Origin: Tubiluchus corallicola | Taxonomy: Eukaryota > Priapulida > Priapulimorpha > Priapulimorphida > Tubiluchidae | Assembly: GCA_030141605.1 (NCBI GenBank) | Contig: JAQGDQ010002445.1 | Span: 1-33,253, forward strand | Length of the DNA: 33,253 nucleotides | Direction: 5' to 3' | Part shown: positions 7,219 to 15,755 of the stretch, piece after piece | Position numbering within the stretch: the stretch's first letter is position 1 | Layout: the number at the start of each line of letters is the position of its first letter | Program-made: the position numbers and the translations under genes | The notes under the pieces: generated by a model | The model's input: the letters and a program-made list of their open reading frames with translations, nothing else | Databases searched by the model: none | What the model was told of the DNA's origin: nothing

Positions 7219-9159
7219 CTAATCATTTTTTTGTTTTACCCACTTTCCATCTCGCTTTATTAAATTGATTAGTTCTTCTAATGCATTTTTCTCATCAATT
7301 CCTGTCTTTACGATATCTTTTTGCCTATAGAGTGTTATCTTTCCTTTTCCAGCGCCAACATACCCATAGTCAGCATCTGCCATTTCTCCTGTACCATTAA
7401 CTATACAGCCCATAATGGCTATTTTTAATCCTTTTAAGCATGATGTTTTGTTGCGTATTATTTTTGATGTTTCTTCTAAGTTAAACTGTGTTCTGCCACA
7501 TGATGGGCAAGAGATATACTCTGTTTTAGAGATTCTATCGCCTGTAGCTTGCAGTATGTTAAATGATGTTTTGTTAATAATATTTATTTCTTCAAGACTT
7601 GGTTTAGGTTTTATTCTTAGCATAATTCCGTTACCTAATCCGTCTATTAGCAATCCTCCGCAGTCTATAGAAGCATCCAAACAGATGTTTTCTAATAAAT
7701 TTTTGTTGTATGTACGCGACACTACAATTGGCGTGGGATTTGTTTGCTGTAGCATTTCAACAAACAGGCTTCGCATTTCTTTGAAGCTGTGTTTATGCCT
7801 ACTTTCAAGTATTATAACAATGTTATCTTTTTTTTGAGCCTTGTTAGCAACAGATAAAAAAGAGTCTGTGTTAGTCATAATAAAATTTAAAGTCGGGTGT
7901 AGAGTAGGGGAGGCATCTAAAAATGCTTCGTTTGAAAGCAAAGGATAACCTACTTGGGGTTGTTGTTGCCATAAGCTATGATCATATATTACTTTGGGAG
8001 TAGATGGAAGAGGGATGTTGATTTGTTGGTTTCCCACATACACAAAATCAGGAGTAAAATCAGTTGTTTTATAGCTCTTTTCATTTATGTCATACTGGCA
8101 ATTTATACTTGATAGGGTTTGGAAATCAATATTTTCTATTTGGCTTAAGTCTGCTACAACTATAGGAGGAAAACTACTACCTATATTTTTGATAGTTTTG
8201 GTACTTCGCTTATTATAAGTAAATGGATGAATAGGGTAGTGTTGTATAGGGAGGGTGTTGGGATTTTCATCAATTAATTTATACCTATTCACTAATGTTT
8301 TTGCAGCATGTATCTCTTTTTCAGGGTGTTCTGTCAACGATACTCGTATCGTATCTCCCAATCCTTCTTCTAATAGAGTTCCAATCCCTACCGCAGATTT
8401 AATTCTTCCATCTTCACCTTCACCAGCTTCTGTAACGCCTAAATGTAGGGGATATGGTGGAAGGTTCTCTTCTAACAATTTGTTAACTAAAAGTCTATAT
8501 GCTTCAATCATTATTGCGGTGTTACTTGCCTTTATGGATAGCACAACGTTATGAAAATTACACTCAGAACAGATACGAATGTATTCTAGGGCGGATTCTA
8601 CCATACCAGCAGGGGTATTGCCGTACTTATTTAAAATTCTTTTTGATAGTGAGCCGTGATTGCTTCCTATTCGCAAGGCAGTGCCATATTCTTTGCAAAT
8701 GTTAATAAGAGGAATAAACTTTTTGCTAATGTTTTCTATAGGGGATATTTGATTCTTTTTTCTTGAAAGGCTTTGTTTCTTTAATTCTCCATAATTACCA
8801 GGATTTATCCTTACTTTTTCTACCAATTTTGCTGCTATTTCAGCGGCATTGGGTGTGTAATGAACATCGGCAACTAAGGGAGGGGAATACCCTTTGTTAA
8901 GAAGCTCTTTTTTTATATTTTTTAAGTTTTCTGCATCCTTAATACTTGGCGTAGTAATTCTTACATATTCACAACCCGCCTCAACCATGTCAATTATTTG
9001 ATTTACAGATGCTTTGGTGTCCATTGTATTAGTTGTAATCATGGATTGAATTCTTATGGGGTTTTGTCCCCCCATGAGCACCCCACCAATGTTTGCTGTT
9101 ATTGTTTCTCTGCGTGAATAATGAACGAGACTATTGCAATATTTATTTTTAGTAACCAT
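7219..9159 (-). CDS. ispG: 4-hydroxy-3-methylbut-2-enyl diphosphate synthase (IspG/GcpE), long form
   Basis: IspG converts methylerythritol cyclodiphosphate to HMBPP, the penultimate step of the non-mevalonate isoprenoid pathway, using a [4Fe-4S] cluster. The N-terminal TIM-barrel part shows GGQNPIRIQSMITTNTMDT, VADVHYTPNAA and KVRINPGN. The C-terminal reductase-like part has SCPSCGRTQF (two cluster cysteines) and MGCIVNGTGEMADADYGYVG (third cysteine and a conserved loop). At 646 residues it is the long type found in Bacteroidota, Chlamydiae and plants, with a large central insert (about residues 300-500) between barrel and reductase domain. Short bacterial forms have about 370 residues. The ATG at 9159 fits the family N-terminus. 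It appears to be a single-gene unit. Confidence 0.96.
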   Translation of the reverse strand: MVTKNKYCNSLVHYSRRETITANIGGVLMGGQNPIRIQSMITTNTMDTKASVNQIIDMVEAGCEYVRITTPSIKDAENLKNIKKELLNKGYSPPLVADVHYTPNAAEIAAKLVEKVRINPGNYGELKKQSLSRKKNQISPIENISKKFIPLINICKEYGTALRIGSNHGSLSKRILNKYGNTPAGMVESALEYIRICSECNFHNVVLSIKASNTAIMIEAYRLLVNKLLEENLPPYPLHLGVTEAGEGEDGRIKSAVGIGTLLEEGLGDTIRVSLTEHPEKEIHAAKTLVNRYKLIDENPNTLPIQHYPIHPFTYNKRSTKTIKNIGSSFPPIVVADLSQIENIDFQTLSSINCQYDINEKSYKTTDFTPDFVYVGNQQINIPLPSTPKVIYDHSLWQQQPQVGYPLLSNEAFLDASPTLHPTLNFIMTNTDSFLSVANKAQKKDNIVIILESRHKHSFKEMRSLFVEMLQQTNPTPIVVSRTYNKNLLENICLDASIDCGGLLIDGLGNGIMLRIKPKPSLEEINIINKTSFNILQATGDRISKTEYISCPSCGRTQFNLEETSKIIRNKTSCLKGLKIAIMGCIVNGTGEMADADYGYVGAGKGKITLYRQKDIVKTGIDEKNALEELINLIKRDGKWVKQKND

Positions 9160-9271
9160 GTAAATTTACTTCAAAATGAAATAAGAAGAGTTATTTTGTT
9201 TTTTTAACATTAGGCATCCAAATTACGTTGCACATCTGTTTTTTTACAATGGAAAATGCGACGTTTTCTGA

Positions 9272-9775
9272 TTAATATTTGTGTACTTCTAATTTGGCTT
9301 CTAACATATCTTTAAGCGTGTCAACACGCATATATTGCTTGAGTTTAAAGTTAAACTCAGTGTTTATGCTGTCAAATTTATAATCTTGAATCAATGTATC
9401 TACCACCTCTGTATACTCCCTGCCGCCCCAATTTCCCAATGGTTTACCTGTTTGATCAAATAAAGGAACACTTTTTAATATAGTGTCACCTTTGTATGAA
9501 TATTGTAAATAGATATTTCTATAAAGATAATTTAATTTAGGTTTTAAGTGAATCAATACGCAATATAAAGAAGTTGTATCGTTGGAGTGAAACTGTGCTG
9601 TGAAGCTATCACTATATATCCATTCGGCATTTGCAAATTCTTTTGCTTGTTCGTATACAGGTGCGGTGTTTTGACAGGAGTAAAATAAAACAAGGGCTAT
9701 TAATAAATGCTTTGATTTGCAAATATTTAACTTACATTTGTTTTTATAGTATAGTATCTTTTTAGTGCTTATCAT
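9272..9775 (-). CDS. gldH: Gliding motility lipoprotein GldH
   Basis: The protein has 167 residues with an N-terminal hydrophobic stretch (LLIALVLFYSC) that ends in a lipobox cysteine at residue 34, so it should be a lipoprotein. The mature part has the GldH pattern: EWIYSDSFTAQF near the start, a central YLYRNIYLQYSYKGD strand, PLFDQTGKPLGNWGG and then a YTEVVDTL helix. GldH is required for gliding in Flavobacterium and is widespread in Bacteroidota with a T9SS, which fits the T9SS cargo nearby. The region before the signal core is long and basic, and the start may be later, but no other Met lies before the lipobox. A -7 box at 9801-9808 gives a short leader. Confidence 0.8.
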   Translation of the reverse strand: MISTKKILYYKNKCKLNICKSKHLLIALVLFYSCQNTAPVYEQAKEFANAEWIYSDSFTAQFHSNDTTSLYCVLIHLKPKLNYLYRNIYLQYSYKGDTILKSVPLFDQTGKPLGNWGGREYTEVVDTLIQDYKFDSINTEFNFKLKQYMRVDTLKDMLEAKLEVHKY

Positions 9776-9800
9776 AGTCTTTTTTACCTTTACACCAAAA

Positions 9801-9808
9801 CAAATATA
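9801..9808 (-). promoter_or_regulatory. -7 promoter box upstream of gldH
   Basis: TATATTTG on the minus strand matches TAnnTTTG exactly and lies 26 nt before the gldH ATG. No convincing -33 TTTG is found at the usual distance, so this is a moderate call. Confidence 0.4.
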
Positions 9809-10049
9809 TAAATTAAATGCGTCTACTACTTATAAATATTGATATTTTATGTTATAGAAAAATAATCTACGGATTGTAACTACCATTTGACAACTAATAC
9901 AATATGCTAAATGGATGAGTAATTGATAAAATTTATTCTAATTTGTGAAGAAAATTGAAAAAACAGACAAAAATCACTTTTCATTTCTTTATATTTTTTA
10001 TTTTGCGTTTAATTAATCTTTTAGCACCAGATCATAAAAAATTATAAAA

Positions 10050-13000
10050 ATGAAATATACGAAAAAAGTTTTAAAAATATTTCTAATAACCATCAGTTCA
10101 ATTTTTGCAATTATAATAGCTGCTGCAATCATTATACCTATTGTGTTTAAAGACGAAATACAGGAGCAGGTTCAGACAACGCTTGATGAGTCTGTAAATG
10201 CAAAGGTCTACTTTGATATAGACGACATAAGTATAAGCATGTTTAAGCACTTTCCGCACATTACGTTGTCATTGAAGAATTTTGGAGTTGCCAATCTTGA
10301 ACCATTTGAAGGAGACACCCTCCTTGCAGTTAAAAGTTTTGATGTTACAGTGGATTTGTTTAGCCTTTTTAGGGATGCGATTGTTGTAAATACCATAGAT
10401 TTGAACCAGCCTAACATTAAGGTGTCAGTACTAAAAAATGGTATAGCAAATTATGACATTGCTAAAAGCGACTCTGTGGCAGTGGAGGAGGAAAAAGAAG
10501 CCACGACTGATACTACAGCATCTGATTTTGCTATTAGCATAGAATCATGGTCTATTAGAAATGCTAATATTATTTATGATGATAGGTCTACCAACACTTA
10601 CGCCAAACTTAAGGGACTTACCCACACGGGTAAGGGAGACTTTACGCTGGATATTTTTGACTTGTCCACAAGAACAACCATAGAGGCAATGTTTGTTAAT
10701 TTTGAGGGAACAACATATTTGAATGGACAAACATTTTTTTCAGAATTGGTATTGAACATGAATATGCCTGAGATGAAGTTTGTATTTAAAAACAACCTTT
10801 TAAAGCTGAATGATTTTTCTTTTGCATTTGATGGCTTTTTTACTATGCTTGAAGATGATGGTTTTGATATGGATTTATCATTTTCTTCGCCAAATAATAG
10901 CATCAAACAGCTATACTCGTTAGTCCCAGGTGTATTTACAGAAGGGTTTGACGACATAAAAGCAGCAGGGAATTTAACATTTGGAGGGTATGCAAAAGGA
11001 GTCTATAAAGAAGAAAATTTGCCTCAATTTGAAGTAAAGTTACTTGTAGATAATGGAAAAATACAATATCCAAAATTACCTAAGTCTATTGATAACATTA
11101 GCATAGATTTTTCTGCAAAGAACACTTCGGGGGTATTGGAGAACACTATTGTGCATTTAAAAAATTTTCATGTTGATTTTGGTAGCAGTCCAGTTGATTT
11201 AAGTCTATTTGTTAAAAATTTAGAGCAATTTCCCATAGATGCTAGATTGAAGGCTAAATTAAACCTGGAAGAGTTGATGGAAATATACCCTATGGAAGAG
11301 TTAGAGGTAAAAGGAGAGTTAAGTATGGACATAAAAGCTAATGGAATTTATGACTCTGTTACAAATAAAATACCTAAAATAAATGGCTCAATTTACATGA
11401 AAAATGGGTTTGCTAAAAGCGTAGAGTTTCCAGAACCAATAGAAGATATTACATTAAATGCTACAATAAAGGGAGATGGAAAAATCAGTACAACTGTTTT
11501 TAATATGCCTACATTGACAATGAAAATGGACAAAGAGGAGTTTCGTGTTAAGTTATTGGTGGAAAATTTTGACGACTATACATGGGATATGGGGGTAAAA
11601 GGGAAATTAAATTTAGGAACTATCTCAGAAATATATAAAGTAGAAGGCATGAAGTATAAGGGGATAGCCGCATTTGATTTAGCAACGCAAGGAAGGTTTT
11701 CAGATGTGGAAGCAGAGAGGTATGATAAATTACCTACGAGAGGTAGTGTTGCTTTGAGCAATTTTGTCTTTGAAAGCGAAGATTTACCTGAGCCATTTAA
11801 TATAACGGCGGCACAATTGGTATTTGACCCAACTAAAATAGAGCTTGCCAAGTTCAACTCTTCATTAGGTGAGAGTGATTTTAATTTGTATGGGATAGTA
11901 ACAAATTATATGAACTATATATTTAAGGAGAATGAAGTAATAAAAGGAAAATTAGCCCTGAAATCTAATAATATTAATGTAAACCAGTTTTTATCGGCAG
12001 AAGAAGAAACACTTGCATCAAATGAGAAGGTAGCGGAGCCAGAAACTCCTTCTGATACAACTGCACTTGAAGCAACACAAATTCCTAGCAATATTGACGT
12101 TTTATTTACAACAGATATAAAGAAAATAAATTATGATGATTTATTGCTTACTAATGCAAAGGGCAGTATTAGTGTTAAAAACGGAGTGTTGGATATGAGC
12201 AATTTCTCTTTTGGTGTTATAGGGGGGGAAATTGTAATGACAGGAAAATATGACCCAAGAAATGTGGAAAGTCCCAACTATGTTTATGATTTAAATATGG
12301 ATAAAATGGCCATAGGAAAAGCAGTAGAAACGTTTTCTATTATAAAGCAGTATCTTCCTATCTCTTCAAGTGTTAAGGGAACGTTTTCTATGAAAATGAA
12401 AATAGGTGGAAGCTTAAACAAAAGCATGGAGCCTGTGTTTGAATCCATAAATAGCAATGGAGTGATTAAAATACATGATTTTGAAATGCAAACAAGTGAT
12501 ATGCTGCAACAAATTGGAAAACTTGCTAAAAATCAGTCTTTTGAAGGACCTATTGTGATGAAGGATCAAGATATTAGATATGAAATAGTTAATGGACGAC
12601 TGCACACAAAACCGTTTGATATTAATGTAAAGGGTAATAAAATTAACCTCACAGGAAGTGTTGGAGTAGACCAGTCGTTAGATTACGTTGCAAAGACGGA
12701 AATAAAAACAGGTGCAGCAGGGGAGGCTGCCTCCAATTTGCTTTCTCAGGTGGGAGTATCAGGCGTAAATACATCTACAGTAAAGGTGAATTTTAGAATT
12801 TCAGGCACATATGATGATATAAAGGTGGGGTTAGCTTCTGTTGAAGGAAAGCAAACGGAAGATGACAAGGCGGCTGCTAAAAAAGTGGTAGAAGACAAAG
12901 CCAAAGCAGAAGTAGAAAGGTTGAAAAAAGAGGCAGAAAAAAAGGCAAAAAAGGAAGCTGATAGATTGAAGAAGGAGGCAGAAGAAAAGGCGAAAAAAGA

Positions 13001-13109
13001 AGCTGATAGGTTGAAGAAAGAGGCAGAAGAAAAGGCGAAAAAGGAAGCTGATAGGCTGAAGAAAGAGGCAGAGAAGAAAGCAAAGGATGCTTTCAAGAAA
13101 TTATTTTAG
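10050..13109 (+). CDS. AsmA-family protein with repetitive coiled-coil tail
   Basis: The protein has 1019 residues. One N-terminal membrane segment lies at about residues 9-33 (IFLITISSIFAIIIAAAIII). It is followed by the AsmA N-terminal domain (DDISISMFKHFPHITLSLKN, then DTLLAVKSFDVTVDLFSLF). Long beta-rich repeats (about 200-850) and an AsmA-like C-terminal domain (about 730-950) follow. AsmA and related TamB/YhdP-type proteins are anchored in the inner membrane and span the periplasm with a beta-groove; several are linked to outer-membrane assembly and phospholipid transport. The last 69 residues are Lys/Glu/Ala-rich and are listed as a separate repeat. It appears to be a single-gene unit with convergent neighbours downstream. 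The call is firm at family level; no specific substrate can be given. Confidence 0.88.
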   Translation: MKYTKKVLKIFLITISSIFAIIIAAAIIIPIVFKDEIQEQVQTTLDESVNAKVYFDIDDISISMFKHFPHITLSLKNFGVANLEPFEGDTLLAVKSFDVTVDLFSLFRDAIVVNTIDLNQPNIKVSVLKNGIANYDIAKSDSVAVEEEKEATTDTTASDFAISIESWSIRNANIIYDDRSTNTYAKLKGLTHTGKGDFTLDIFDLSTRTTIEAMFVNFEGTTYLNGQTFFSELVLNMNMPEMKFVFKNNLLKLNDFSFAFDGFFTMLEDDGFDMDLSFSSPNNSIKQLYSLVPGVFTEGFDDIKAAGNLTFGGYAKGVYKEENLPQFEVKLLVDNGKIQYPKLPKSIDNISIDFSAKNTSGVLENTIVHLKNFHVDFGSSPVDLSLFVKNLEQFPIDARLKAKLNLEELMEIYPMEELEVKGELSMDIKANGIYDSVTNKIPKINGSIYMKNGFAKSVEFPEPIEDITLNATIKGDGKISTTVFNMPTLTMKMDKEEFRVKLLVENFDDYTWDMGVKGKLNLGTISEIYKVEGMKYKGIAAFDLATQGRFSDVEAERYDKLPTRGSVALSNFVFESEDLPEPFNITAAQLVFDPTKIELAKFNSSLGESDFNLYGIVTNYMNYIFKENEVIKGKLALKSNNINVNQFLSAEEETLASNEKVAEPETPSDTTALEATQIPSNIDVLFTTDIKKINYDDLLLTNAKGSISVKNGVLDMSNFSFGVIGGEIVMTGKYDPRNVESPNYVYDLNMDKMAIGKAVETFSIIKQYLPISSSVKGTFSMKMKIGGSLNKSMEPVFESINSNGVIKIHDFEMQTSDMLQQIGKLAKNQSFEGPIVMKDQDIRYEIVNGRLHTKPFDINVKGNKINLTGSVGVDQSLDYVAKTEIKTGAAGEAASNLLSQVGVSGVNTSTVKVNFRISGTYDDIKVGLASVEGKQTEDDKAAAKKVVEDKAKAEVERLKKEAEKKAKKEADRLKKEAEEKAKKEADRLKKEAEEKAKKEADRLKKEAEKKAKDAFKKLF
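12903..13082 (+). repeat. Four 45-bp tandem units encoding a 15-residue coiled-coil repeat
   Basis: Units lie at 12903-12947, 12948-12992, 12993-13037 and 13038-13082. Units 2-4 encode KKEADRLKKEAE followed by EKA or KKA; unit 1 is a diverged copy with VERLKKEAEKKA. The last three differ by only a few bases, which points to recent slippage or unequal crossover. The peptide is a charged helix that ends in KDAFKKLF. Confidence 0.9.
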
Positions 13110-13158
13110 AATATAAGGCTACACACCCCTCTGCTTTACACAATATAAGGTAGGAGAG

Positions 13159-13428
13159 CTACGAGTAGTTTGATCTGATGTCATTAAATAAAAGTTTGTT
13201 TTTTTTACTTAATTTGCTTTCGTCTATTTCAATATTTTTTATTATTTCCAATAAACAGTTTATTTTTCCTTCTAGTGGGTAGAACTTATTTACTACTGCT
13301 ACTTTTGTTTTTTTTAGTATGCAATATCCTGCTTTAAACTCTCCTTTTTCATATCTTAACATATATTCAGACTCAGAGAACATATCTTCCAGTTTGTTAA
13401 GAAAGTTTTTAGTATACTTTATGTCCAT
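13159..13428 (-). CDS. Conserved small protein next to purA (unknown function)
   Basis: The protein has 89 residues, with no signal peptide or membrane segment. It is mixed alpha/beta and fairly charged. The central part (LRYEKGEFKAGYCILKKTKV, then AVVNKFYPLEGKINCLLEII) looks like a small conserved Bacteroidota family with a GYCILK core, but I do not recognise a named function. The ATG at 13428 lies 6 nt after the purA stop, so it is almost surely translated from the same message as purA. Convergent asmA ends 49 nt away. Confidence 0.7.
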   Translation of the reverse strand: MDIKYTKNFLNKLEDMFSESEYMLRYEKGEFKAGYCILKKTKVAVVNKFYPLEGKINCLLEIIKNIEIDESKLSKKNKLLFNDIRSNYS

Positions 13429-13434
13429 ACCATA

Positions 13435-14724
13435 CTACTTAATGAAAATAGTACTGTTTCTATTGGCACCTATGGATATTATTTTTATGGGTACGTTTAG
13501 CTTTTGTTCAACAAACTTCATATATCCATTAAGATTTTCACAGCTTGGAAGTGTTTGTTGAGTTGCATTTGTATCTATTGGAGGGAGATTCCATCCTTTA
13601 AGAGGTTGGTATACTACCTCTTTTATATCATTGTCTAGGCGATAAGGTACTTCTTCGGTAGAGCTTCCGTTTTGTAATTTATAATGAGTTCCAACATTTA
13701 CTTCTTCAAAACCAGATAAAACGTCTACTTTTGTAATTATTAATTTGTTAACCCCATTAATCATAATAGCATATTTGAGAGCTGGTATATCCATCCACCC
13801 ACATCGCCTACTTCGTCCTGTTGTTGCCCCGTACTCATTTCCTGCTGTTCTTATTTTTTCGCCTATATCACTGTTAAGCTCTGTGGGAAAAGGTCCTTTG
13901 CCTACTCTTGTACAATATGATTTACTGATTCCGTAGACGTCTCCCACATTGGCAGGGGCAATGCCCAACCCTGTGCATACTCCTGCAGCAGAGGTAGTTG
14001 AACTTGTTACAAATGGGTAAGTGCCAAAGTTTATATCTAACATTGTGCCTTGTGCACCTTCGGCTAACACCTTTTTCTTTTTTCGTAACAAATCATTGAT
14101 TAGGTACTCTGTGTTGATAATATTCTGTTGTCGTAAAAAATCTATAGCACTAAAAAAATCTTCTTCTAACTGTTCTAATTCTTTGTAATCATATTGATAT
14201 ATTTCTTCTAGTAGTTTTTTGTGATTGGCGACTACATGGTCGTACTTTTTTTGAAATAATTGTTTATTCAATATATCTCCCACCCTTATACTGGTTCTTG
14301 CAAACTTTTCTTGATAAGTAGGTCCAATCCCTTTAAGTGTACAGCCAACTTTATTTTCTCCTTTTTGTTGTTCAGTAGCTTTGTCTAACATTATATGGGA
14401 AGGAAGTATCAAATGTGCTCGTGCAGATATGAACATTTTTTTTTGAACATCAATGTTAAAAGGAGATAATCCTTCAATTTCTTTTTTTAATCCCACTGCA
14501 TCCACTACCACACCGTTTCCTATAATGTTAATAGTATGTTCAGAGAAAATTCCTGACGGTATTTGATGTAACACATGTTTAACATTACCAAATTCTAATG
14601 TATGTCCAGCATTTGGTCCTCCTTGAAACCTAGCTACAACATCATATTTTTTTGCCAACACGTCTACAATTTTTCCTTTCCCTTCGTCTCCCCATTGCAA
14701 TCCTAAAAGAACATCAACTTTCAT
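13435..14724 (-). CDS. purA: Adenylosuccinate synthase (PurA)
   Basis: PurA joins IMP and aspartate with GTP hydrolysis, the first committed step from IMP to AMP. The protein has 429 residues, the family's normal length. The N-terminal GTP-binding loop reads GLQWGDEGKGKIVDVLA, with the catalytic Asp in WGDEGKGK. Also visible are GGPNAGHT (catalytic His), GVVVDAVGL, CTLKGIGPTYQEK, EGAQGTMLDINFGTYPFVTS and GRSRRCGWMDI. The C-terminal KVDVLSGFE and the end region are intact. The ATG at 14724 overlaps the last 11 nt of the upstream STAS frame, which suggests translational coupling; the small 89-residue gene follows. Confidence 0.97.
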   Translation of the reverse strand: MKVDVLLGLQWGDEGKGKIVDVLAKKYDVVARFQGGPNAGHTLEFGNVKHVLHQIPSGIFSEHTINIIGNGVVVDAVGLKKEIEGLSPFNIDVQKKMFISARAHLILPSHIMLDKATEQQKGENKVGCTLKGIGPTYQEKFARTSIRVGDILNKQLFQKKYDHVVANHKKLLEEIYQYDYKELEQLEEDFFSAIDFLRQQNIINTEYLINDLLRKKKKVLAEGAQGTMLDINFGTYPFVTSSTTSAAGVCTGLGIAPANVGDVYGISKSYCTRVGKGPFPTELNSDIGEKIRTAGNEYGATTGRSRRCGWMDIPALKYAIMINGVNKLIITKVDVLSGFEEVNVGTHYKLQNGSSTEEVPYRLDNDIKEVVYQPLKGWNLPPIDTNATQQTLPSCENLNGYMKFVEQKLNVPIKIISIGANRNSTIFIK

Positions 14725-15071
14725 TAGAAATATTTTTTTTTAATTCATTAATAGCAATCTTTTCTGTATCAAAAGATTTAAACATTGTTTTTAATTTGGT
14801 AATTAATAATATCTCATTAACTTTTTTTGATGGGCTGACCAATGCCATTTCTCCCTCTTTATTGCGGCATTTTGTCAATATTCTCAACAACAGTCCAAGC
14901 CCCATACTATTTATTAATTGAACATTAGTAATATCTACTACAGTGAACAATATTTTTACCCAAATACTCATTTATGATATTGAGTATCTGTTCTTGTTTG
15001 TTGTCACTTAATAGAGTACTGCAGATTTTAAGCACAGCCACATTATCAATATAGTGATGGGATATTTCCAT
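14714..15071 (-). pseudogene. STAS-domain (anti-sigma factor antagonist-like) gene, frameshifted
   Basis: The two halves lie in different frames. From ATG at 15071 the first frame reads MEISHHYIDNVAVLKIC and continues to NEYLGKN. The second frame continues with ILFTVVDITNVQLINSMGLG, then GLLLRILTKC and a final helix, ending at 14714. Together they make a normal STAS domain of about 118 residues, including the strand-turn-helix with the phosphorylatable Ser of antagonists (INSMGLG). The change of frame falls at an A5 run on the minus strand (14953-14957 on the plus strand), where one base too many is present. It could be a real pseudogene, a sequencing error or programmed slippage. The end overlaps purA by 11 nt. 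STAS proteins of this kind usually regulate anti-sigma factors by partner switching; no partner is in the window. Confidence 0.75.
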
Positions 15072-15129
15072 ATAAATAAATTTTTAAACAAGAACTAAGG
15101 GGTTATAAAGCTCATGTTTTATGATTTTT

Positions 15130-15161
15130 CAAAGATTAGAATTTATAATTAAAAAAGCAAG
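15130..15161 (-). promoter_or_regulatory. Possible promoter for the STAS-purA unit
   Basis: On the minus strand, CTTG (15158-15161) is followed after about 19 nt by TAATCTTTG (15130-15138). That is one base longer than the TAnnTTTG consensus, so the match is imperfect. The leader to the STAS ATG at 15071 would be about 50 nt. Confidence 0.35.
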
Positions 15162-15169
15162 TGTTACAA

Positions 15170-15439
15170 TTACTTTTTGTTGCACTTGTTTATAGAAGGC
15201 GGTACAGGATCATAGCCACTTCCGCCCCATGGATGACATGACAGTATGCGTTTTATAGAAAGAAAAAGCCCTGTAAACAGTCCATGTTTTTTTAATGCTT
15301 CTATGGCGTAGTGAGAGCAAGTAGGGGAATATCTACATGAAGTCCCTAATATTGGCGATAACAGGTATTGATATAGCTTTATTAATACAATGGCCAAAAT
15401 GGAAAAAATAAAACCTACCAATCGTATTATTTTCTTCAT
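15170..15439 (-). CDS. yidD: Membrane protein insertion efficiency factor YidD
   Basis: YidD assists YidC in inserting membrane proteins. The protein has 89 residues. The N-terminal amphipathic/hydrophobic helix (about 6-29) is followed by the family core: [20 protein letters not shown] with its conserved cysteines, then [20 protein letters not shown] and [10 protein letters not shown]. All signature residues are present. In many bacteria yidD lies between rnpA and yidC; here it is apart from them, as is common in Bacteroidota. A hairpin terminator lies just upstream, so it may use its own weak promoter or read-through from the histone-like gene. Confidence 0.95.
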   Translation of the reverse strand: MKKIIRLVGFIFSILAIVLIKLYQYLLSPILGTSCRYSPTCSHYAIEALKKHGLFTGLFLSIKRILSCHPWGGSGYDPVPPSINKCNKK

Positions 15440-15472
15440 AATTTATTTAGCATCTTTTCTCCGTAATAAATT

Positions 15473-15505
15473 AAAAAAGATACGCTTTTTATACGTATCT
15501 TTTTT
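15473..15505 (-). terminator. Rho-independent terminator after the histone H1-like gene
   Basis: A perfect 12-bp stem pairs 15473-15484 (AAAAAAGATACG) with 15494-15505 (CGTATCTTTTTT) around a 9-nt loop. The A/T-rich outer part gives a U-run on either strand, so it may act in both directions. It lies 26 nt after the stop of the histone H1-like gene on the minus strand. Confidence 0.7.
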
Positions 15506-15530
15506 GTGAAAATCGTTTTCTTATAGAAAT

Positions 15531-15710
15531 CTACGAAGACTTATTTTTTGTTTCTTGTACTTCAACACGTATCTCTTGTGCTAAATTTTTTAATTGCTGC
15601 ATGCCTTTTCTTATTCGTGTGCCAGCAGACTGATTATCTTTGCTATAAAACTTTTGGAAATCACCTTCCAGAGACATAATTAGATCTCTTACTTGATCAA
15701 ATCTTTTCAT
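15531..15710 (-). CDS. Small histone H1-like (Hc1-type) protein
   Basis: The protein has 59 residues. It starts MKRFDQVRDLIMSLEGDFQK, then FYSKDNQSAGTRIRKGMQQL, then KNLAQEIRVEVQETKNK. This matches the short Bacteroidota proteins annotated as histone H1 or Hc1-like, with an acidic first helix and the AGTRIRKGMQ..K.LAQ.IR core. They are predicted to bind DNA, but a role in the nucleoid has not been firmly shown for these short forms. An AAGAAGAAA tract sits just before the ATG at 15710. A strong hairpin terminator follows the stop, so it ends a transcript that may begin with the broken alpha-oxoamine synthase gene 45 nt upstream. Confidence 0.85.
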   Translation of the reverse strand: MKRFDQVRDLIMSLEGDFQKFYSKDNQSAGTRIRKGMQQLKNLAQEIRVEVQETKNKSS

Positions 15711-15755
15711 AATATTTCTTCTTTTAGTTTGTTTTAATTATTTATTTAAAGTAAT

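Noticed and set aside
12746-13096. Minus-strand open frames over the AsmA repeat tail
   Set aside because: They are shadows of the Lys/Glu/Ala repeat, with low-complexity Ser/Phe/Ala composition.
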